Shown here piece by piece: positions 6,820 to 16,925 of a DNA stretch of 30,371 bases (within the stretch, counting starts at the first letter, position 1; every line of letters starts with the position of its first letter). Below the pieces are notes generated by a model that worked only from the letters and a program-made list of their open reading frames with translations, was not told where the DNA came from and did not search any database. Origin of the DNA: a virus; IMG/VR virus record IMGVR_UViG_3300033233_000130, positions 1 through 30,371 of that record, one strand, 5' to 3'. Position numbers and translations under genes: made by a program.

Positions 6820-8182
6820 AGTATGTTCCAAAGGGACTAGTTTCATTAAAATCTAAAATTTGATCTGCTTCTACTTCAATCTCATCATTATCATCGTTTT
6901 CTGTATTGTTATAATCAATGCTCTTAATTATATATTGAGATCCTGACTTATCGCCAGTTACAATCTCACCGATTTTGAATTTATGATCACTCACCATACT
7001 TATTTCTAGAATTGCTGATGATTTTGTCCAAGTTTTTACTCTTGCAGTAACTCCTGAATTTTGTGCAGTAATTTGTTCATTATTTAAAAATGTACCAATA
7101 CCTAATGTTGATGCAGCACCAATTGTGATTGTTGGTGGCATTGTATATCCTAAACCAGAGTTTGCAATTCTAATCTGTCTTATAGTTCCAGCAGAACTTA
7201 CTATTGCCTCTCCAGTTGCAGTAATTCCCCATCCAACATTAGGAGATGAAAATGTTACTGTAGGAATTGTTACATATTTACTTCCACCTGATGATATAGT
7301 CACAACACCAACTGATCCCTGCGTTGAAATACCTGCTGTAACTATGCCAACACCAGAAATAGTTATTGTTGGAATTCCCACGTATCCTCTACCTGGGTTT
7401 ATTAACAAAACTTTTTGAATTGACGATGATGTAGTAATCCCCGATTTTGATGTTAAAATTCCAACCCCTGTGGCAGTAATTCCTCCTGCAGGAGCAGTAC
7501 TAATAGAAACATTAGGTGGATTTTTATATCCATACCCAGGATACTCTACAAATAAAGTTCTAATTGCACCATCAACTAGTCCTGTAAATGCCGTTGCAGT
7601 ACTACCAATACCAGATAGAGTCAATGTTACAATGTGTCCATCATTTTGAAGAACGGTATCTATTTCTTCATTTCCAACGTCAATTAGTTCATCCTCATAC
7701 TCAAAGAGTTCGCATTTGAGTTCATAGGTATAGAGTTTTCCTAACTGATAAAAAGGTTTTTCGTGCTCTACGAATTTAATTTCGAAAAAATTCTTTGATA
7801 AAGGAAAATAAATTATGTCACCTTCCTTCGGTCTGTTGCGAACATATTTATCAATAGTTTCATCTAAAAATGGTCCAACAACAATTTCAAATCTCTCTCT
7901 AGAAATGGTTAATACTAATTCATCTTTTTGAAATAATCCAAACTTGGAAAGAATGTCACCTTGACCAGAAAATCCATCAAAAGTATTTACATAAGCTTCT
8001 AGTGGAAAAGATTGTTCAAATGAAGATTGAATAACTTCTTCTATTATTTTTTTTGTTGTTAGGAATTTTCTCGGAATGTATATACACTCAATTCCGAACA
8101 TTTTAATTTGTTCGTTAACGAGATCTTGAATCAAACCTTGTTCTGTTTGAGTTGCTTGATTGAAAAATGGATTTAATGCCAC
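6818..8182 (-). CDS. gp14: Neck protein gp14 with inserted GxGY repeats
   Basis: Gp14 is a head-to-tail connector protein acting with gp13 at the neck. The N-terminal about 165 residues match T4 gp14: LVNEQIKMFGIECIYIPRKF, LEAYVNTFDGF, LSKFGLFQKDEL, EGDIIYFPLSKNFFEI and EKPFYQLGKLYTYEL. The C-terminus LDFNETSPFGTY resembles the 'ESSPFDN' tail of T4 gp14. Between them T4 has a short linker, whereas this 454-residue protein (T4 about 256) carries at least four beta repeats with GYGYKNPPNVSI, GRGYVGIPTITI, SKYVTIPTVTF and GLGYTMPPTITI (about 201-360). The start is GTG, four bases after the gp13 stop; a TAGG about eight bases upstream may act as ribosome site. No in-frame ATG lies between the gp13 stop and this GTG. 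Confidence 0.93.
   Translation of the reverse strand: MALNPFFNQATQTEQGLIQDLVNEQIKMFGIECIYIPRKFLTTKKIIEEVIQSSFEQSFPLEAYVNTFDGFSGQGDILSKFGLFQKDELVLTISRERFEIVVGPFLDETIDKYVRNRPKEGDIIYFPLSKNFFEIKFVEHEKPFYQLGKLYTYELKCELFEYEDELIDVGNEEIDTVLQNDGHIVTLTLSGIGSTATAFTGLVDGAIRTLFVEYPGYGYKNPPNVSISTAPAGGITATGVGILTSKSGITTSSSIQKVLLINPGRGYVGIPTITISGVGIVTAGISTQGSVGVVTISSGGSKYVTIPTVTFSSPNVGWGITATGEAIVSSAGTIRQIRIANSGLGYTMPPTITIGAASTLGIGTFLNNEQITAQNSGVTARVKTWTKSSAILEISMVSDHKFKIGEIVTGDKSGSQYIIKSIDYNNTENDDNDEIEVEADQILDFNETSPFGTY
7103..7582 (-). repeat. Four tandem GxGY...PPxxxI beta repeats within gp14
   Basis: Residues about 201-360 of gp14 contain four diverged copies of a roughly 35-45 residue unit: strand, Gly-x-Gly-Tyr turn, (P)P-x-(V/I)-x-(I/F), then a GIG/TATG-type segment. 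The copies are degenerate at DNA level. The same unit is present in gp8, the 1490-aa protein, the 2540-aa protein and the gp7-like protein. Confidence 0.8.
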
Positions 8183-8186
8183 AATT

Positions 8187-9020
8187 TTAACCTATACAAT
8201 CAAGAGGTGGTAGTTCATAAGTAGAAGACATTTTTTCCATCAATGCATCAAGTTCTCTTTGACCATCTTCATAAATTTGTCTACCATTTAATGAAATTCC
8301 TCCTGGAAGAGTAACGTTATTAAACTTAATTAAATTTTGTCCCCACTGTTTTTTTGATAACGCAGTTAGGTATTTTTTAAGAAAAGAATCATTAAAAACT
8401 CTTGCAAAATCTGCCGGATCCAAAACTCGATAGCACTCTATTACTAAATAATCGCCTGCCTTCAGTCTTTGCCAATCAGTATCGATATATAATCTATCTT
8501 GTCTCTTATTAAATCTAATTTGCTTCTCTGGAGTAAGTAAAAATTCAATGTCAGACAAATATGTTTTTACCATTGTATAGTGTAGAAGATCTACTGAACT
8601 AAAATAATAGAGATCATTTAAAAATAATTGATAACGTATATTGAATAGACCATCAGATACAGTGCTAGTATCTACTTTAAAAATTCTATTAATTCCTATA
8701 ACTGATGGAGGAATTTCTATATAATTTGAATTTTCTTGAAAAGAAAAAGTTGTAGCAGTTCCTACAATATTTGATGTTGCTGTAGTTGTAGTAATTCCCG
8801 CATTTCCAGATCCTCTTCCTCGGGTGATGTCCCCCTCAGTTAGAACATGTTTAAGATACATTAATTCAACACCATCAAAGTGTCTTTCTTGGAAGAACTG
8901 AATAGCATCATCCAATAAATCATCGAATTGCTCGTCTGCAACGTTGATTTCCAAAACCGGATAACCAAGTTGTCTTTTAACGTAATCTATGAGACTTGAT
9001 CTGCTACTTGGTTGTGCCAT
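8187..9020 (-). CDS. gp13: Neck protein gp13
   Basis: Gp13 joins gp14 to complete the filled head and form the neck to which the tail docks. The N-terminus SLIDYVKRQLGYPVLEINVADEQ and FDDLLDDAIQFFQERHFDG match T4 gp13 ('LTDYCLRKLGHPVLEINVA..QLED.LDEAL....EFHYDG'). The 277-residue length is close to T4 gp13 (309). The C-terminal part has FLLTPEKQIRFNKRQDRLYI, YLVIECYRVLDP and a KKYLTALSKKQWGQNL stretch typical of the family. Residues about 65-90 form a small Gly/Thr-rich loop. The gene lies ten bases after the 88-aa gene and four bases before gp14. Confidence 0.94.
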   Translation of the reverse strand: MAQPSSRSSLIDYVKRQLGYPVLEINVADEQFDDLLDDAIQFFQERHFDGVELMYLKHVLTEGDITRGRGSGNAGITTTTATSNIVGTATTFSFQENSNYIEIPPSVIGINRIFKVDTSTVSDGLFNIRYQLFLNDLYYFSSVDLLHYTMVKTYLSDIEFLLTPEKQIRFNKRQDRLYIDTDWQRLKAGDYLVIECYRVLDPADFARVFNDSFLKKYLTALSKKQWGQNLIKFNNVTLPGGISLNGRQIYEDGQRELDALMEKMSSTYELPPLDCIG

Positions 9021-9030
9021 GTTTTTTTAA

Positions 9031-9297
9031 TTATTTAGATTGTTGGATCAATTCCTTAAGTAATGATTTAATTTCACATAACTCATCTTTAATCCCATCT
9101 ACTTCACTTTTTACATTTTCAATCTCAGTAGTAACATTTTTGATGTTTTCATCTTTTTTTGATATGATGTTTCTTCTTCTGACATATTCTTCATATGCAC
9201 TATTATTAGTATTAACAATGGATGAGTTTTCAGAATTTCTAAAAACTCCAATTTTTCCTTCAACTGGGATTAGTTCCCTATCATATGTGTTATTCAT
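9031..9297 (-). CDS. 88-aa coiled-coil protein before gp13
   Basis: A small hydrophilic protein with a compact N-terminal part (LIPVEGKIGVFRNSENSSIV, then YEEYVRRRN) and a C-terminal predicted coiled coil (about 46-86: KKDENIKNVTTEIENVKSEV and DELCEIKSLLKELI) with Leu/Ile/Val heptad spacing. Similar small proteins next to gp13 occur, as I recall, in marine T4-like phages and are of unknown function. Its ATG overlaps the TAA of the 2540-aa gene by one base (TAATG), indicating coupled translation. In T4 this slot just before gp13 holds wac (fibritin), itself a coiled-coil collar protein, but no sequence relation is visible. A neck or collar accessory role is therefore speculation. Confidence 0.82.
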   Translation of the reverse strand: MNNTYDRELIPVEGKIGVFRNSENSSIVNTNNSAYEEYVRRRNIISKKDENIKNVTTEIENVKSEVDGIKDELCEIKSLLKELIQQSK

Positions 9298-12200
9298 TAT
9301 GCTAATACAATTGCTCTTAAGTCTTTAATTTTTGGAGGCGATGCCTGATTAGTTCCGGTCATGTCAATTTTAATTTGATATTTTGTAAATGCAGGAAGTG
9401 GATTTGCGGTATAAGAATAGTCTCTATAAACGTTATTTTGCAACCCAAGAGTTGTCTTTGTATCAGGTAATCCATCGCACCTATCAATCTGATCTATATT
9501 ACCATCTGGATCGAGATTATCATATCCAGGGAATAATCGGAAAGTTTCTTTATTGATGTCGGTGTTAGATCCTAATCTAATGATTTTGTACATCACTCTA
9601 ATATCACTTGTGCCAGGACAAATAGCAGACATAATTACTTTTAATGATGTTGCTGGATTTTGTATCTCAATTACTTTACTTACATAAGTTGCGATACAAG
9701 GATCTTGACCAGTAAGAGAAGTTAATGGGTTAGAAACCCAATCCTCGATGGGGTTATTTAACCTATTTGTCGTTGTTACAACACTAACTCTATCTAAATC
9801 TATAACTGGAGAAATGTTTTGATTATCAGAACTCATAATAACTTCAAGAGTCATTGATTTATTTGCAGGAAGTGATGTTAGATGAAAATCTTCATTTACT
9901 TTAGATGCAATCATTCTAGGAGTATTGAAATGATTTTGAGATGAAAGATCAATTACTTGGAAACCTTCATCTACAAATGATTCTTCAATTCCGTCAATAC
10001 TCGTTGCACTTATTGTTCTAACTCTACCAGAAATAGATGTGCCAGAGGGAAGCATAGTTTGAATATTTGGTGTAAGTGTTTCAAACTGCATGTTTTGAGA
10101 GGCATAAGTACCATCTCCTCCACCAGATGCTCTGTTTTTAAAGAACAATTTAGGAAAACCCACTCCACTGGATCTATTAGTACCGTTCGCACTCATATCA
10201 ACTTTTACATGATAGTAATCGAGATCATTTGCATCAGGAACTGATACTGTGGTTAGGTTATGAGTTTTGTTAATTCTCCTCAAAGACACTCCTTTAAACT
10301 CATATTTAAACACAGTTGAATTTAATTCTTGTGTTGATTTAATTGAAGAATCAATACCTCTCGTAATTCCAGTTAAAGTAGTTGCTGTTGTTCCAGTGTA
10401 ACTAATAATTTCACCATCAATAAAAACATAACCAGGATTAGTTACTCCGACACCAATTCCTTCAAAGGTTGTGAAATTGGAATTGGATGTAATGTTAATT
10501 GATCCTGTAGAATTAATTCCATAATCTTGTGTTATTCTTGTTGAAGGAACATCAGAATCAACACTAGAAATTTCTACAAGATTTGCAAATGAATGCATAG
10601 CGTGTGCTCTATGGTTAACTTTAAAATGCAAACCATCTGAATATGTATTATAATTAATTGATTGAATTAAACAGTTTGTTGTAACTGCAGAACTTACAAG
10701 AGTATCTGGATCAGTGAATGAAACTGTGTTTATGCCTACGTTAAATTCTCCTTGAATGTCTTTTAAAATTAAAGAATTTCTTGCTGAAATAATCCCAACA
10801 GAGAATCTGGCACCTAACCCATTACCATCTCCGATTGTGGAAATTCCTACTAAATCTCCAACAGTAAAGTTTTTACCACCTTCGGTAACAACAACACCCG
10901 TAACAGCACCATTAGTAACAGTTACTATTCCAACTAGATCGGATCCTCTTTCTGCTGGTTCATTTGTGGCAGTAATTGCAATAAGAGATACATTATTATA
11001 TGTTTGAGTTCCTGAGGAAGGAGTAAATCCAATACCAGCTTTAGTGATAATTATAGATGATGAACCTGCAGCAACTGGACCAGCAGTTGATATTAAAATT
11101 CCTGTTGCTGAAGTGTTCCCTTGCTGTGATACAGTTACACCAGGAACCAAATCTGAGTTAGTAAATGTAGTTCCTAATCCTACAATTGCCCTTCTAGATA
11201 ATGTTTCAATTGCATTTTTTTCTAATTTAATTAATTGTTTATTTCCTTTGTGAAGTTCTGGATTATAGAATCTGACTATTCCTGGATCTTTTACAAATTT
11301 TGCTTTGTAAATTGTCAGTTTCAAGTCTTCTAATTGACTTGGATCCCAAGTCGATCCATTTTGCGACTTAAATAAAGATCCAAGATAGGGTTGCTGCGAA
11401 ATTACAACTTGCTGTCTATTTGGAAGATTTAAAGTTGAAATATCAATTTCTCCCATTCTAGAAATCCAAGCTTCATATTTGTCAGATACTGACACTAATA
11501 CTACAGCATATTCCACATTTGGTCCTCTCAGATAAACTGGAGATGGAAATGTGAATTTAGTGGCCACCCTTGCGTCCTCTGATACGTTTATCTTATTTGG
11601 AGATAATGGCACCACAGAAAATGGTAAAATTGTAGTAGTTGGCAAACCACCTTTCATTTCTCTAATTTGTAGTGAAACTGGAAGACTGGTGTCTTTTGTT
11701 CTAAAGTACACGTCTACTGAAGTAATAAAAACTCCAGTTTTCTCATCAACCGCAAATGATTGTGCTAATGGATCGTAATAAGTTGTTGAAGATTGAGAAA
11801 TTAATACATCTCTTTCAACTTTTTTATCTGTAGTGGTAACAGTTCTTTGATCACTTCTAGGATTATATTCTACAATTGGCATTTTTACACTCAATGTAGT
11901 TCCTTGAACAGTATCCAATTCACCTTGAGAATAATAAGTTGCTTCCGCAGAACTTTGAACAATTCCACCAACTTTTGAATTAGTTGGACTTGTGGTGAAT
12001 CTTACTGTTTTTGAACCAGTTTCCCATCTTGGATTTGCTGCTGGAGTTGGATCTGGAATAAACAAGGATCCATAAAGATCTCCAACATCATCAGAAACTA
12101 ATCTTAAATCTCTTAGAGTAGCTTCAGCACCACTCGTTTTTCCTCTAATTCTAATTCCTTTTTGTAAATATCCACTAAATTCCGTTATTTGTGCAGAAAG

Positions 12201-15200
12201 ACTAAAAAGATCAATGTTTAAAATATTAGAGGTAGAGGTATAAACATTGCCTAAAGGAGTTCCATCTCTATAAGGATTTTCTCCAACAAAGTCGGTTGGT
12301 GAATTATAACGACCTTCTAAATGTTGAGGATGAGCAATTCTACAAGTCATAAGATCTAATTTTTTATCTCCATCAATGTCAAGTCTTGCCTCCATAATCT
12401 CTCCAATTCTAAAGGGAACACTTCCACTTCTCATTTGTATTTCCAAAAATTTTGGACTACAATATTTTGTAACATCAATACCATCAAAAAATACATAAAA
12501 CTGAGTAGATGGCTTTAATCTATTAATTCTAAATTCAACATTTCTAGACCTCATGTAAGGAATAATTTCCCTGCTTACAATTCTATCTCCAAGGTTTATG
12601 TTTTCAATAGATGGCGTTACTTGTGCTTGAATACCATCCCTTGACTGTCTTTGTGTAGTTGTAGTTGTAGTTTCATAATCAGCTCTTACAGTTTTTATTT
12701 CAGTTTCTCCAGTTCTGCTGCCTGAGGAATCAAAAGTATTTGAAGAAATTGGCGAAAGTCTACCAATATTTTCAAGAACTTCAACCGCATCTTCTGCTTG
12801 CTCTTTGGTGCGCCATCTGGACCCAGGCTTATTATTGGGATTAACTGTGACGCCAGCATTAACAAAATTTGGATCTCTACTATTCCACCAACTTACAGTG
12901 TCTGTGACTGTTTCTTTGGATCCAGGAACTTCTCTTGGTGCTGTTGCTGATGATGATGTATGATATGTTTCCCACGAACCCCATTGAGTTGGTGCAAATC
13001 CTGTTTGTGTATTAACTCCTAACTCTTTGATTTTGTCATCATAAAATTTATTTAATTGAGGGTTAAGTCCAGTAATTCTCTTTGTATCAATCCAAACATC
13101 AGATTGAGGACTTAATTCTAAAGTTCCGTTGTAAAAAACGATTAAAAACGGATTAACATTCTCAACTCTAGAAGCAAATGGTTGCGTAATAAGAGGAACT
13201 TGTTCATATGTTAGAGTTAGAATTCTGCCAGATTTTTTAACGTTAACTCCATCAATGTCAGTAATAAAATTAGCATCGACATCTGGATTTGCTGTACTAC
13301 CAATTCCAATTAATGATTCGGAACCGATCATCAAATCAATTGCTGTAGTGTAATGTGAGGGTCTCAGTTCTCCTTTAGCAGTATCAATAGATGCTTCAAA
13401 ATCTGGATGCTTTATGTCATGACTTGTATGTGATTTGAAATTGTCTACAAAAAAACCACATTTAAATCTATCTAATCCTGCAGCATCAGTTACCTTTAGA
13501 TTGGCAGTTTCTGTTTCTAACAAAGATAGTTGAGTATAATACTCGATGTTATAAATTCTATCCTCTAGTTTTGCAATATCCGTCATTCTATATCGCTTGT
13601 GTGTAGTTTTTTCTACAGTTACATCACTAGAAGAAAATGTATAAGCTGGAATGTTAAGTGTTGCTAGATGCAATGCTTGATCTAAAGACCTAGGTTGTGA
13701 AGGATTTGTATCCGGTGACCCTTGTTGATGTATAAATTTACCATCTTTATCAATATACACTTTATCAATTCTTGGAAGATAGTAGTCATAATCCACAATT
13801 AAATATTCATCATTTGATAATGGATCCGAAACACTTGCTCCCGGAGAAGTAAACGTTCTCCCATCAAAATCAAATGGAGAATATGTTGATGATAGCAGAT
13901 AGTTAGAAACTCTCGGTCTAATGTCTATCAAAGAATCCTGCTTTCTAGTAACTCCAGATTGTACTTTTAAATATTTTCTATCACTCTCATCATAACTTGA
14001 TGCTGTGAAAAAATCACCATTATCCGACTCTTGAACTGCAAAATGACTAAAGACTATTTTCAATCTACGAGATGGAGCAGGAGCAGTTTTTGATCTAGTT
14101 AAATAACTGTAATCATAAAAAGTAGGATCTACGCCATCATTCAATGCATAATAGTCTGTTAAATTCTTATCTCCCTTTGAACAAGAAGACACCAAAGCAT
14201 TGATCCCGGAGTTTTCAAAAGTTACTTTTTCCCCTACTTTGAAAAAATTATCGTTCATAAAAACAAATCTAACAGAAGTACTACTTGGTTTTTCTGCTAC
14301 AACTGCTACAGCATCACTTTCTTCTCCTATAATTTTTTCACCAATTATAATGCCGCTAGTGTTTGATGTTGGTCCAGTGAAAGATGTTAATACGCATCCA
14401 GGAAGATCTGGATTTGAATTACTATCAGATTCAAAAACACCTAATAAATCTACTGCATCACAAACATTTAAACTAATTTTTTGATCTTGAACCCTTGTTC
14501 CATGAATTCTACTAAAAGTTAATCCGTCTACAGAATTTTTTGATGATGTTGAGTTTGACCTTGATAAAGTTAGTACTGATGCTTTTTGAAGTCTTTTTTC
14601 TTTAATTGTAACTTTTGTTTTTAATAGTGTTGTAAGTAAATCTGCTTTTCCTGAAGATTTTGATAATCCCCTAAAAGTAACAGTTTTTTTATTTGCAGAA
14701 ATTGAAAATTTATCTCTAGTTAATCTTTCTATAGTTCCGTCATCATATGTAATAATGTATCTTTCTAGATTAAATGGTTGGAACAGAAGATCAGTTCCGG
14801 CTGATGGCGTTGTTACTTGCCCAGAAGAAATTATTAAATTATCAAATCTTTTTCTTATCTGAAGATTTGCCGAAGTTATATTTACTGATTTTATATTTGT
14901 ATGTATTAATGGTGTAGTTAAACTATTATCTTGACTTCTAACGGGATTTGTTCTTAACAACAAAGTATTTAAAGTTCCTGCCGTAACTGCGCCGTCGCAG
15001 ATAGTCGGTACAGTAGAAACACCAGCAACTGAAATTGTATCTCCATCGGTGGAAATTCCAGTAACAACATTGTATGTTGGAACTCTCGATCCAGAGGTTG
15101 AATATGATAAAATATTACCTGTGGTAACTATACCTGCAAAATTTCGAAGAGATGATGTTATAATTCCGGAATTACTTCCAGTTTTTGATAAGAAATATGG

Positions 15201-16919
15201 AGATGATGATTGATTATTTAAAGAAATTACTTGGTCTAATGAAAGATCTGCAGAAAATGTTATAATTCCTACAGAACTTCTTAGAGATTTGACATCATTA
15301 ATATTGTAATCAATTACTTTTGTTACAATCCTGCCATTATCAATTCCATTTATTGAAATTTGTTCATTTCTGAAAAATTCTCCAACAGTGCTTACCAATT
15401 TAACTGTTTTTGAATTACTGGTTGAAGATACGACATATCCACTAGATCCGCTTCTTTTTCCCTCAACGTAATCAGATTCTGTGAAAGAAAAAGTAGCATT
15501 CAATTCCAATTCTGTATATGTTTCAATATCAAATAACGAAATTATAAAAGGAGTACTTTGATTTAAATAAGAAACTCCATCTAAGTTAAAATCATAAACT
15601 CTAGCTTGACCAATTGAAACACCAGTAGAATGATAAGAAGGACCCGTCATTCTATTGTTTAATAATTCTATGGTTGCCGTGGTTCCAATTCCAATTGGAG
15701 CCGATCCATAGACATTATCCAGAGGAATTTGAGTTCCTGCATTAAATGATACGACTAAATCTTTTACTAATTTGGTTGTTCTTGCCTTAGGTACATCTAA
15801 AGTAGATGAAGAAATTTTTTCTATATCATACCCCTTTACATAAGCTTTTCCTGAAGAAATTTCTAAGGCAAGTAGATCATCAGAGGGTGTGTTACCTTGA
15901 TCAGTTTTTTGATTAGGTAAAAATATTCCTTTATTCCCTTCTCTATCGTTTAAAGATTCCTTAACAAAAACATCAAAAGGTTTTACATAATAATCTCCAG
16001 ATTCTTCAAATGTTCTTTTTGCTAACTCGTCTCTGATCAAACTATATTGGGTATCTTTTTTAAATTCTTGAAGAATTCCATCTTCTACTCTAGCAATCTC
16101 TGCAAAATTTTTATCTTCAAATTTGTCAAGAGGTCTTTTTGATAGTGTAAGAGTAATTTTTAATCTATCAGCACCAGGAGCTGTATAATTTGAAAAACCT
16201 TGTGCATTATCGTTTAATCGAGGATCTTCATCTGCTGTTACTATTGTTTCAATAATGTCAAATCCGATTCTAAAGGATGGATTTGGTTTATATTGCTCTA
16301 AAATGAGAGTTTGCTTCTGTACCTCTACAAAAGTTCCTCTAACAAAATACACACCATCACCAACTGACATTGCAGATCCAGTTGATGTTGCATTTCTAGA
16401 GATAGATGTTGCAAAAGGTTGATTTGTAGGAATAGTTCTAGGACCAAATCTAATTAAAGATGTAGTAACAAATTGCTCTGCACTAGAAAATTCCTTTGTA
16501 GAAAGATTAGAACTATTTGAAGATTGATATTTAATATATAATGTATTTGTACCTCTTTCTGATTCTGCAGAAAATAAAACTTTTTTGACAACTGCAGTAA
16601 CCCCAGAACTTAAACCTCTTATTGTTTTTCCGACTAACTGATTTAAATATAATTCAACATCAATACCTGAGAAAGTTGGTTCAATTTCAACCGCATCAAA
16701 ATCATTATCATAAGTCAGATTTCCTGGAATTACTTTTGAACCTTCTTTAAAAAAATGCTTTCCAAACTGTTCAATTTGGTTTTGGAGAATTGATTGAAGA
16801 TTCGTTAACTCTCTAGATTGTACTGGAATACCTGGTTTAAAAAGAACTCTGTAGTATTCATTATCACGATTAAAATCGTCAAAATAAGGACTATTATTGA
16901 GATTAGTTTCCTGTGGCAT
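9297..16919 (-). CDS. 2540-aa baseplate/tail structural protein with DUF4815-type N-terminus
   Basis: One of the largest proteins here, very likely a baseplate-associated or host-contact component. The N-terminus SPYFDDFNRDNEYYRVLFKP, then VQSRELTNLQSILQNQIEQF and HFFKEGSKVIPGN, is the signature opening of DUF4815 phage proteins. A conserved stretch around 1088-1180 (YRMTDIAKLEDRIYNIEYYT, AAGLDRFKCGFFVDNFKSH) belongs to the same family. Later come FYVFFDGIDVTKYC (1474-1487), DPLAQSFAV (1716-1724) with a lectin/galactose-binding-like beta region, GxGY-type repeats (1950-2045), an IDGE...TRG module (2141-2205) and a C-terminal beta region. It lies between gp8 and gp13, the slot of genes 9-12 and wac in T4, so it may replace some of those functions. 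A six-Thr run is at 1417-1422. It begins six bases after the gp8 stop with no clear Shine-Dalgarno. Confidence 0.88.
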   Translation of the reverse strand: MPQETNLNNSPYFDDFNRDNEYYRVLFKPGIPVQSRELTNLQSILQNQIEQFGKHFFKEGSKVIPGNLTYDNDFDAVEIEPTFSGIDVELYLNQLVGKTIRGLSSGVTAVVKKVLFSAESERGTNTLYIKYQSSNSSNLSTKEFSSAEQFVTTSLIRFGPRTIPTNQPFATSISRNATSTGSAMSVGDGVYFVRGTFVEVQKQTLILEQYKPNPSFRIGFDIIETIVTADEDPRLNDNAQGFSNYTAPGADRLKITLTLSKRPLDKFEDKNFAEIARVEDGILQEFKKDTQYSLIRDELAKRTFEESGDYYVKPFDVFVKESLNDREGNKGIFLPNQKTDQGNTPSDDLLALEISSGKAYVKGYDIEKISSSTLDVPKARTTKLVKDLVVSFNAGTQIPLDNVYGSAPIGIGTTATIELLNNRMTGPSYHSTGVSIGQARVYDFNLDGVSYLNQSTPFIISLFDIETYTELELNATFSFTESDYVEGKRSGSSGYVVSSTSNSKTVKLVSTVGEFFRNEQISINGIDNGRIVTKVIDYNINDVKSLRSSVGIITFSADLSLDQVISLNNQSSSPYFLSKTGSNSGIITSSLRNFAGIVTTGNILSYSTSGSRVPTYNVVTGISTDGDTISVAGVSTVPTICDGAVTAGTLNTLLLRTNPVRSQDNSLTTPLIHTNIKSVNITSANLQIRKRFDNLIISSGQVTTPSAGTDLLFQPFNLERYIITYDDGTIERLTRDKFSISANKKTVTFRGLSKSSGKADLLTTLLKTKVTIKEKRLQKASVLTLSRSNSTSSKNSVDGLTFSRIHGTRVQDQKISLNVCDAVDLLGVFESDSNSNPDLPGCVLTSFTGPTSNTSGIIIGEKIIGEESDAVAVVAEKPSSTSVRFVFMNDNFFKVGEKVTFENSGINALVSSCSKGDKNLTDYYALNDGVDPTFYDYSYLTRSKTAPAPSRRLKIVFSHFAVQESDNGDFFTASSYDESDRKYLKVQSGVTRKQDSLIDIRPRVSNYLLSSTYSPFDFDGRTFTSPGASVSDPLSNDEYLIVDYDYYLPRIDKVYIDKDGKFIHQQGSPDTNPSQPRSLDQALHLATLNIPAYTFSSSDVTVEKTTHKRYRMTDIAKLEDRIYNIEYYTQLSLLETETANLKVTDAAGLDRFKCGFFVDNFKSHTSHDIKHPDFEASIDTAKGELRPSHYTTAIDLMIGSESLIGIGSTANPDVDANFITDIDGVNVKKSGRILTLTYEQVPLITQPFASRVENVNPFLIVFYNGTLELSPQSDVWIDTKRITGLNPQLNKFYDDKIKELGVNTQTGFAPTQWGSWETYHTSSSATAPREVPGSKETVTDTVSWWNSRDPNFVNAGVTVNPNNKPGSRWRTKEQAEDAVEVLENIGRLSPISSNTFDSSGSRTGETEIKTVRADYETTTTTTQRQSRDGIQAQVTPSIENINLGDRIVSREIIPYMRSRNVEFRINRLKPSTQFYVFFDGIDVTKYCSPKFLEIQMRSGSVPFRIGEIMEARLDIDGDKKLDLMTCRIAHPQHLEGRYNSPTDFVGENPYRDGTPLGNVYTSTSNILNIDLFSLSAQITEFSGYLQKGIRIRGKTSGAEATLRDLRLVSDDVGDLYGSLFIPDPTPAANPRWETGSKTVRFTTSPTNSKVGGIVQSSAEATYYSQGELDTVQGTTLSVKMPIVEYNPRSDQRTVTTTDKKVERDVLISQSSTTYYDPLAQSFAVDEKTGVFITSVDVYFRTKDTSLPVSLQIREMKGGLPTTTILPFSVVPLSPNKINVSEDARVATKFTFPSPVYLRGPNVEYAVVLVSVSDKYEAWISRMGEIDISTLNLPNRQQVVISQQPYLGSLFKSQNGSTWDPSQLEDLKLTIYKAKFVKDPGIVRFYNPELHKGNKQLIKLEKNAIETLSRRAIVGLGTTFTNSDLVPGVTVSQQGNTSATGILISTAGPVAAGSSSIIITKAGIGFTPSSGTQTYNNVSLIAITATNEPAERGSDLVGIVTVTNGAVTGVVVTEGGKNFTVGDLVGISTIGDGNGLGARFSVGIISARNSLILKDIQGEFNVGINTVSFTDPDTLVSSAVTTNCLIQSINYNTYSDGLHFKVNHRAHAMHSFANLVEISSVDSDVPSTRITQDYGINSTGSINITSNSNFTTFEGIGVGVTNPGYVFIDGEIISYTGTTATTLTGITRGIDSSIKSTQELNSTVFKYEFKGVSLRRINKTHNLTTVSVPDANDLDYYHVKVDMSANGTNRSSGVGFPKLFFKNRASGGGDGTYASQNMQFETLTPNIQTMLPSGTSISGRVRTISATSIDGIEESFVDEGFQVIDLSSQNHFNTPRMIASKVNEDFHLTSLPANKSMTLEVIMSSDNQNISPVIDLDRVSVVTTTNRLNNPIEDWVSNPLTSLTGQDPCIATYVSKVIEIQNPATSLKVIMSAICPGTSDIRVMYKIIRLGSNTDINKETFRLFPGYDNLDPDGNIDQIDRCDGLPDTKTTLGLQNNVYRDYSYTANPLPAFTKYQIKIDMTGTNQASPPKIKDLRAIVLA
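10785..11072 (-). repeat. GxGF/GGxxF beta repeats in the 2540-aa protein
   Basis: Residues about 1950-2045 contain IIITKAGIGFTPSSGTQTY and VTEGGKNFTVGDLVGIST, two diverged units of the same GxGY-type module seen in gp14 and the wedge proteins. They lie in the C-terminal third, well after the DUF4815-type region. Confidence 0.55.
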
Positions 16920-16925
16920 GGTAGT

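Noticed and set aside
10010-10192. Short alternative-frame minus-strand ORF inside the 2540-aa gene, and similar ones at 4332-4559 and 17735-17932
   Set aside because: They lie wholly inside conserved coding regions in another frame, with no initiation signal or family resemblance.
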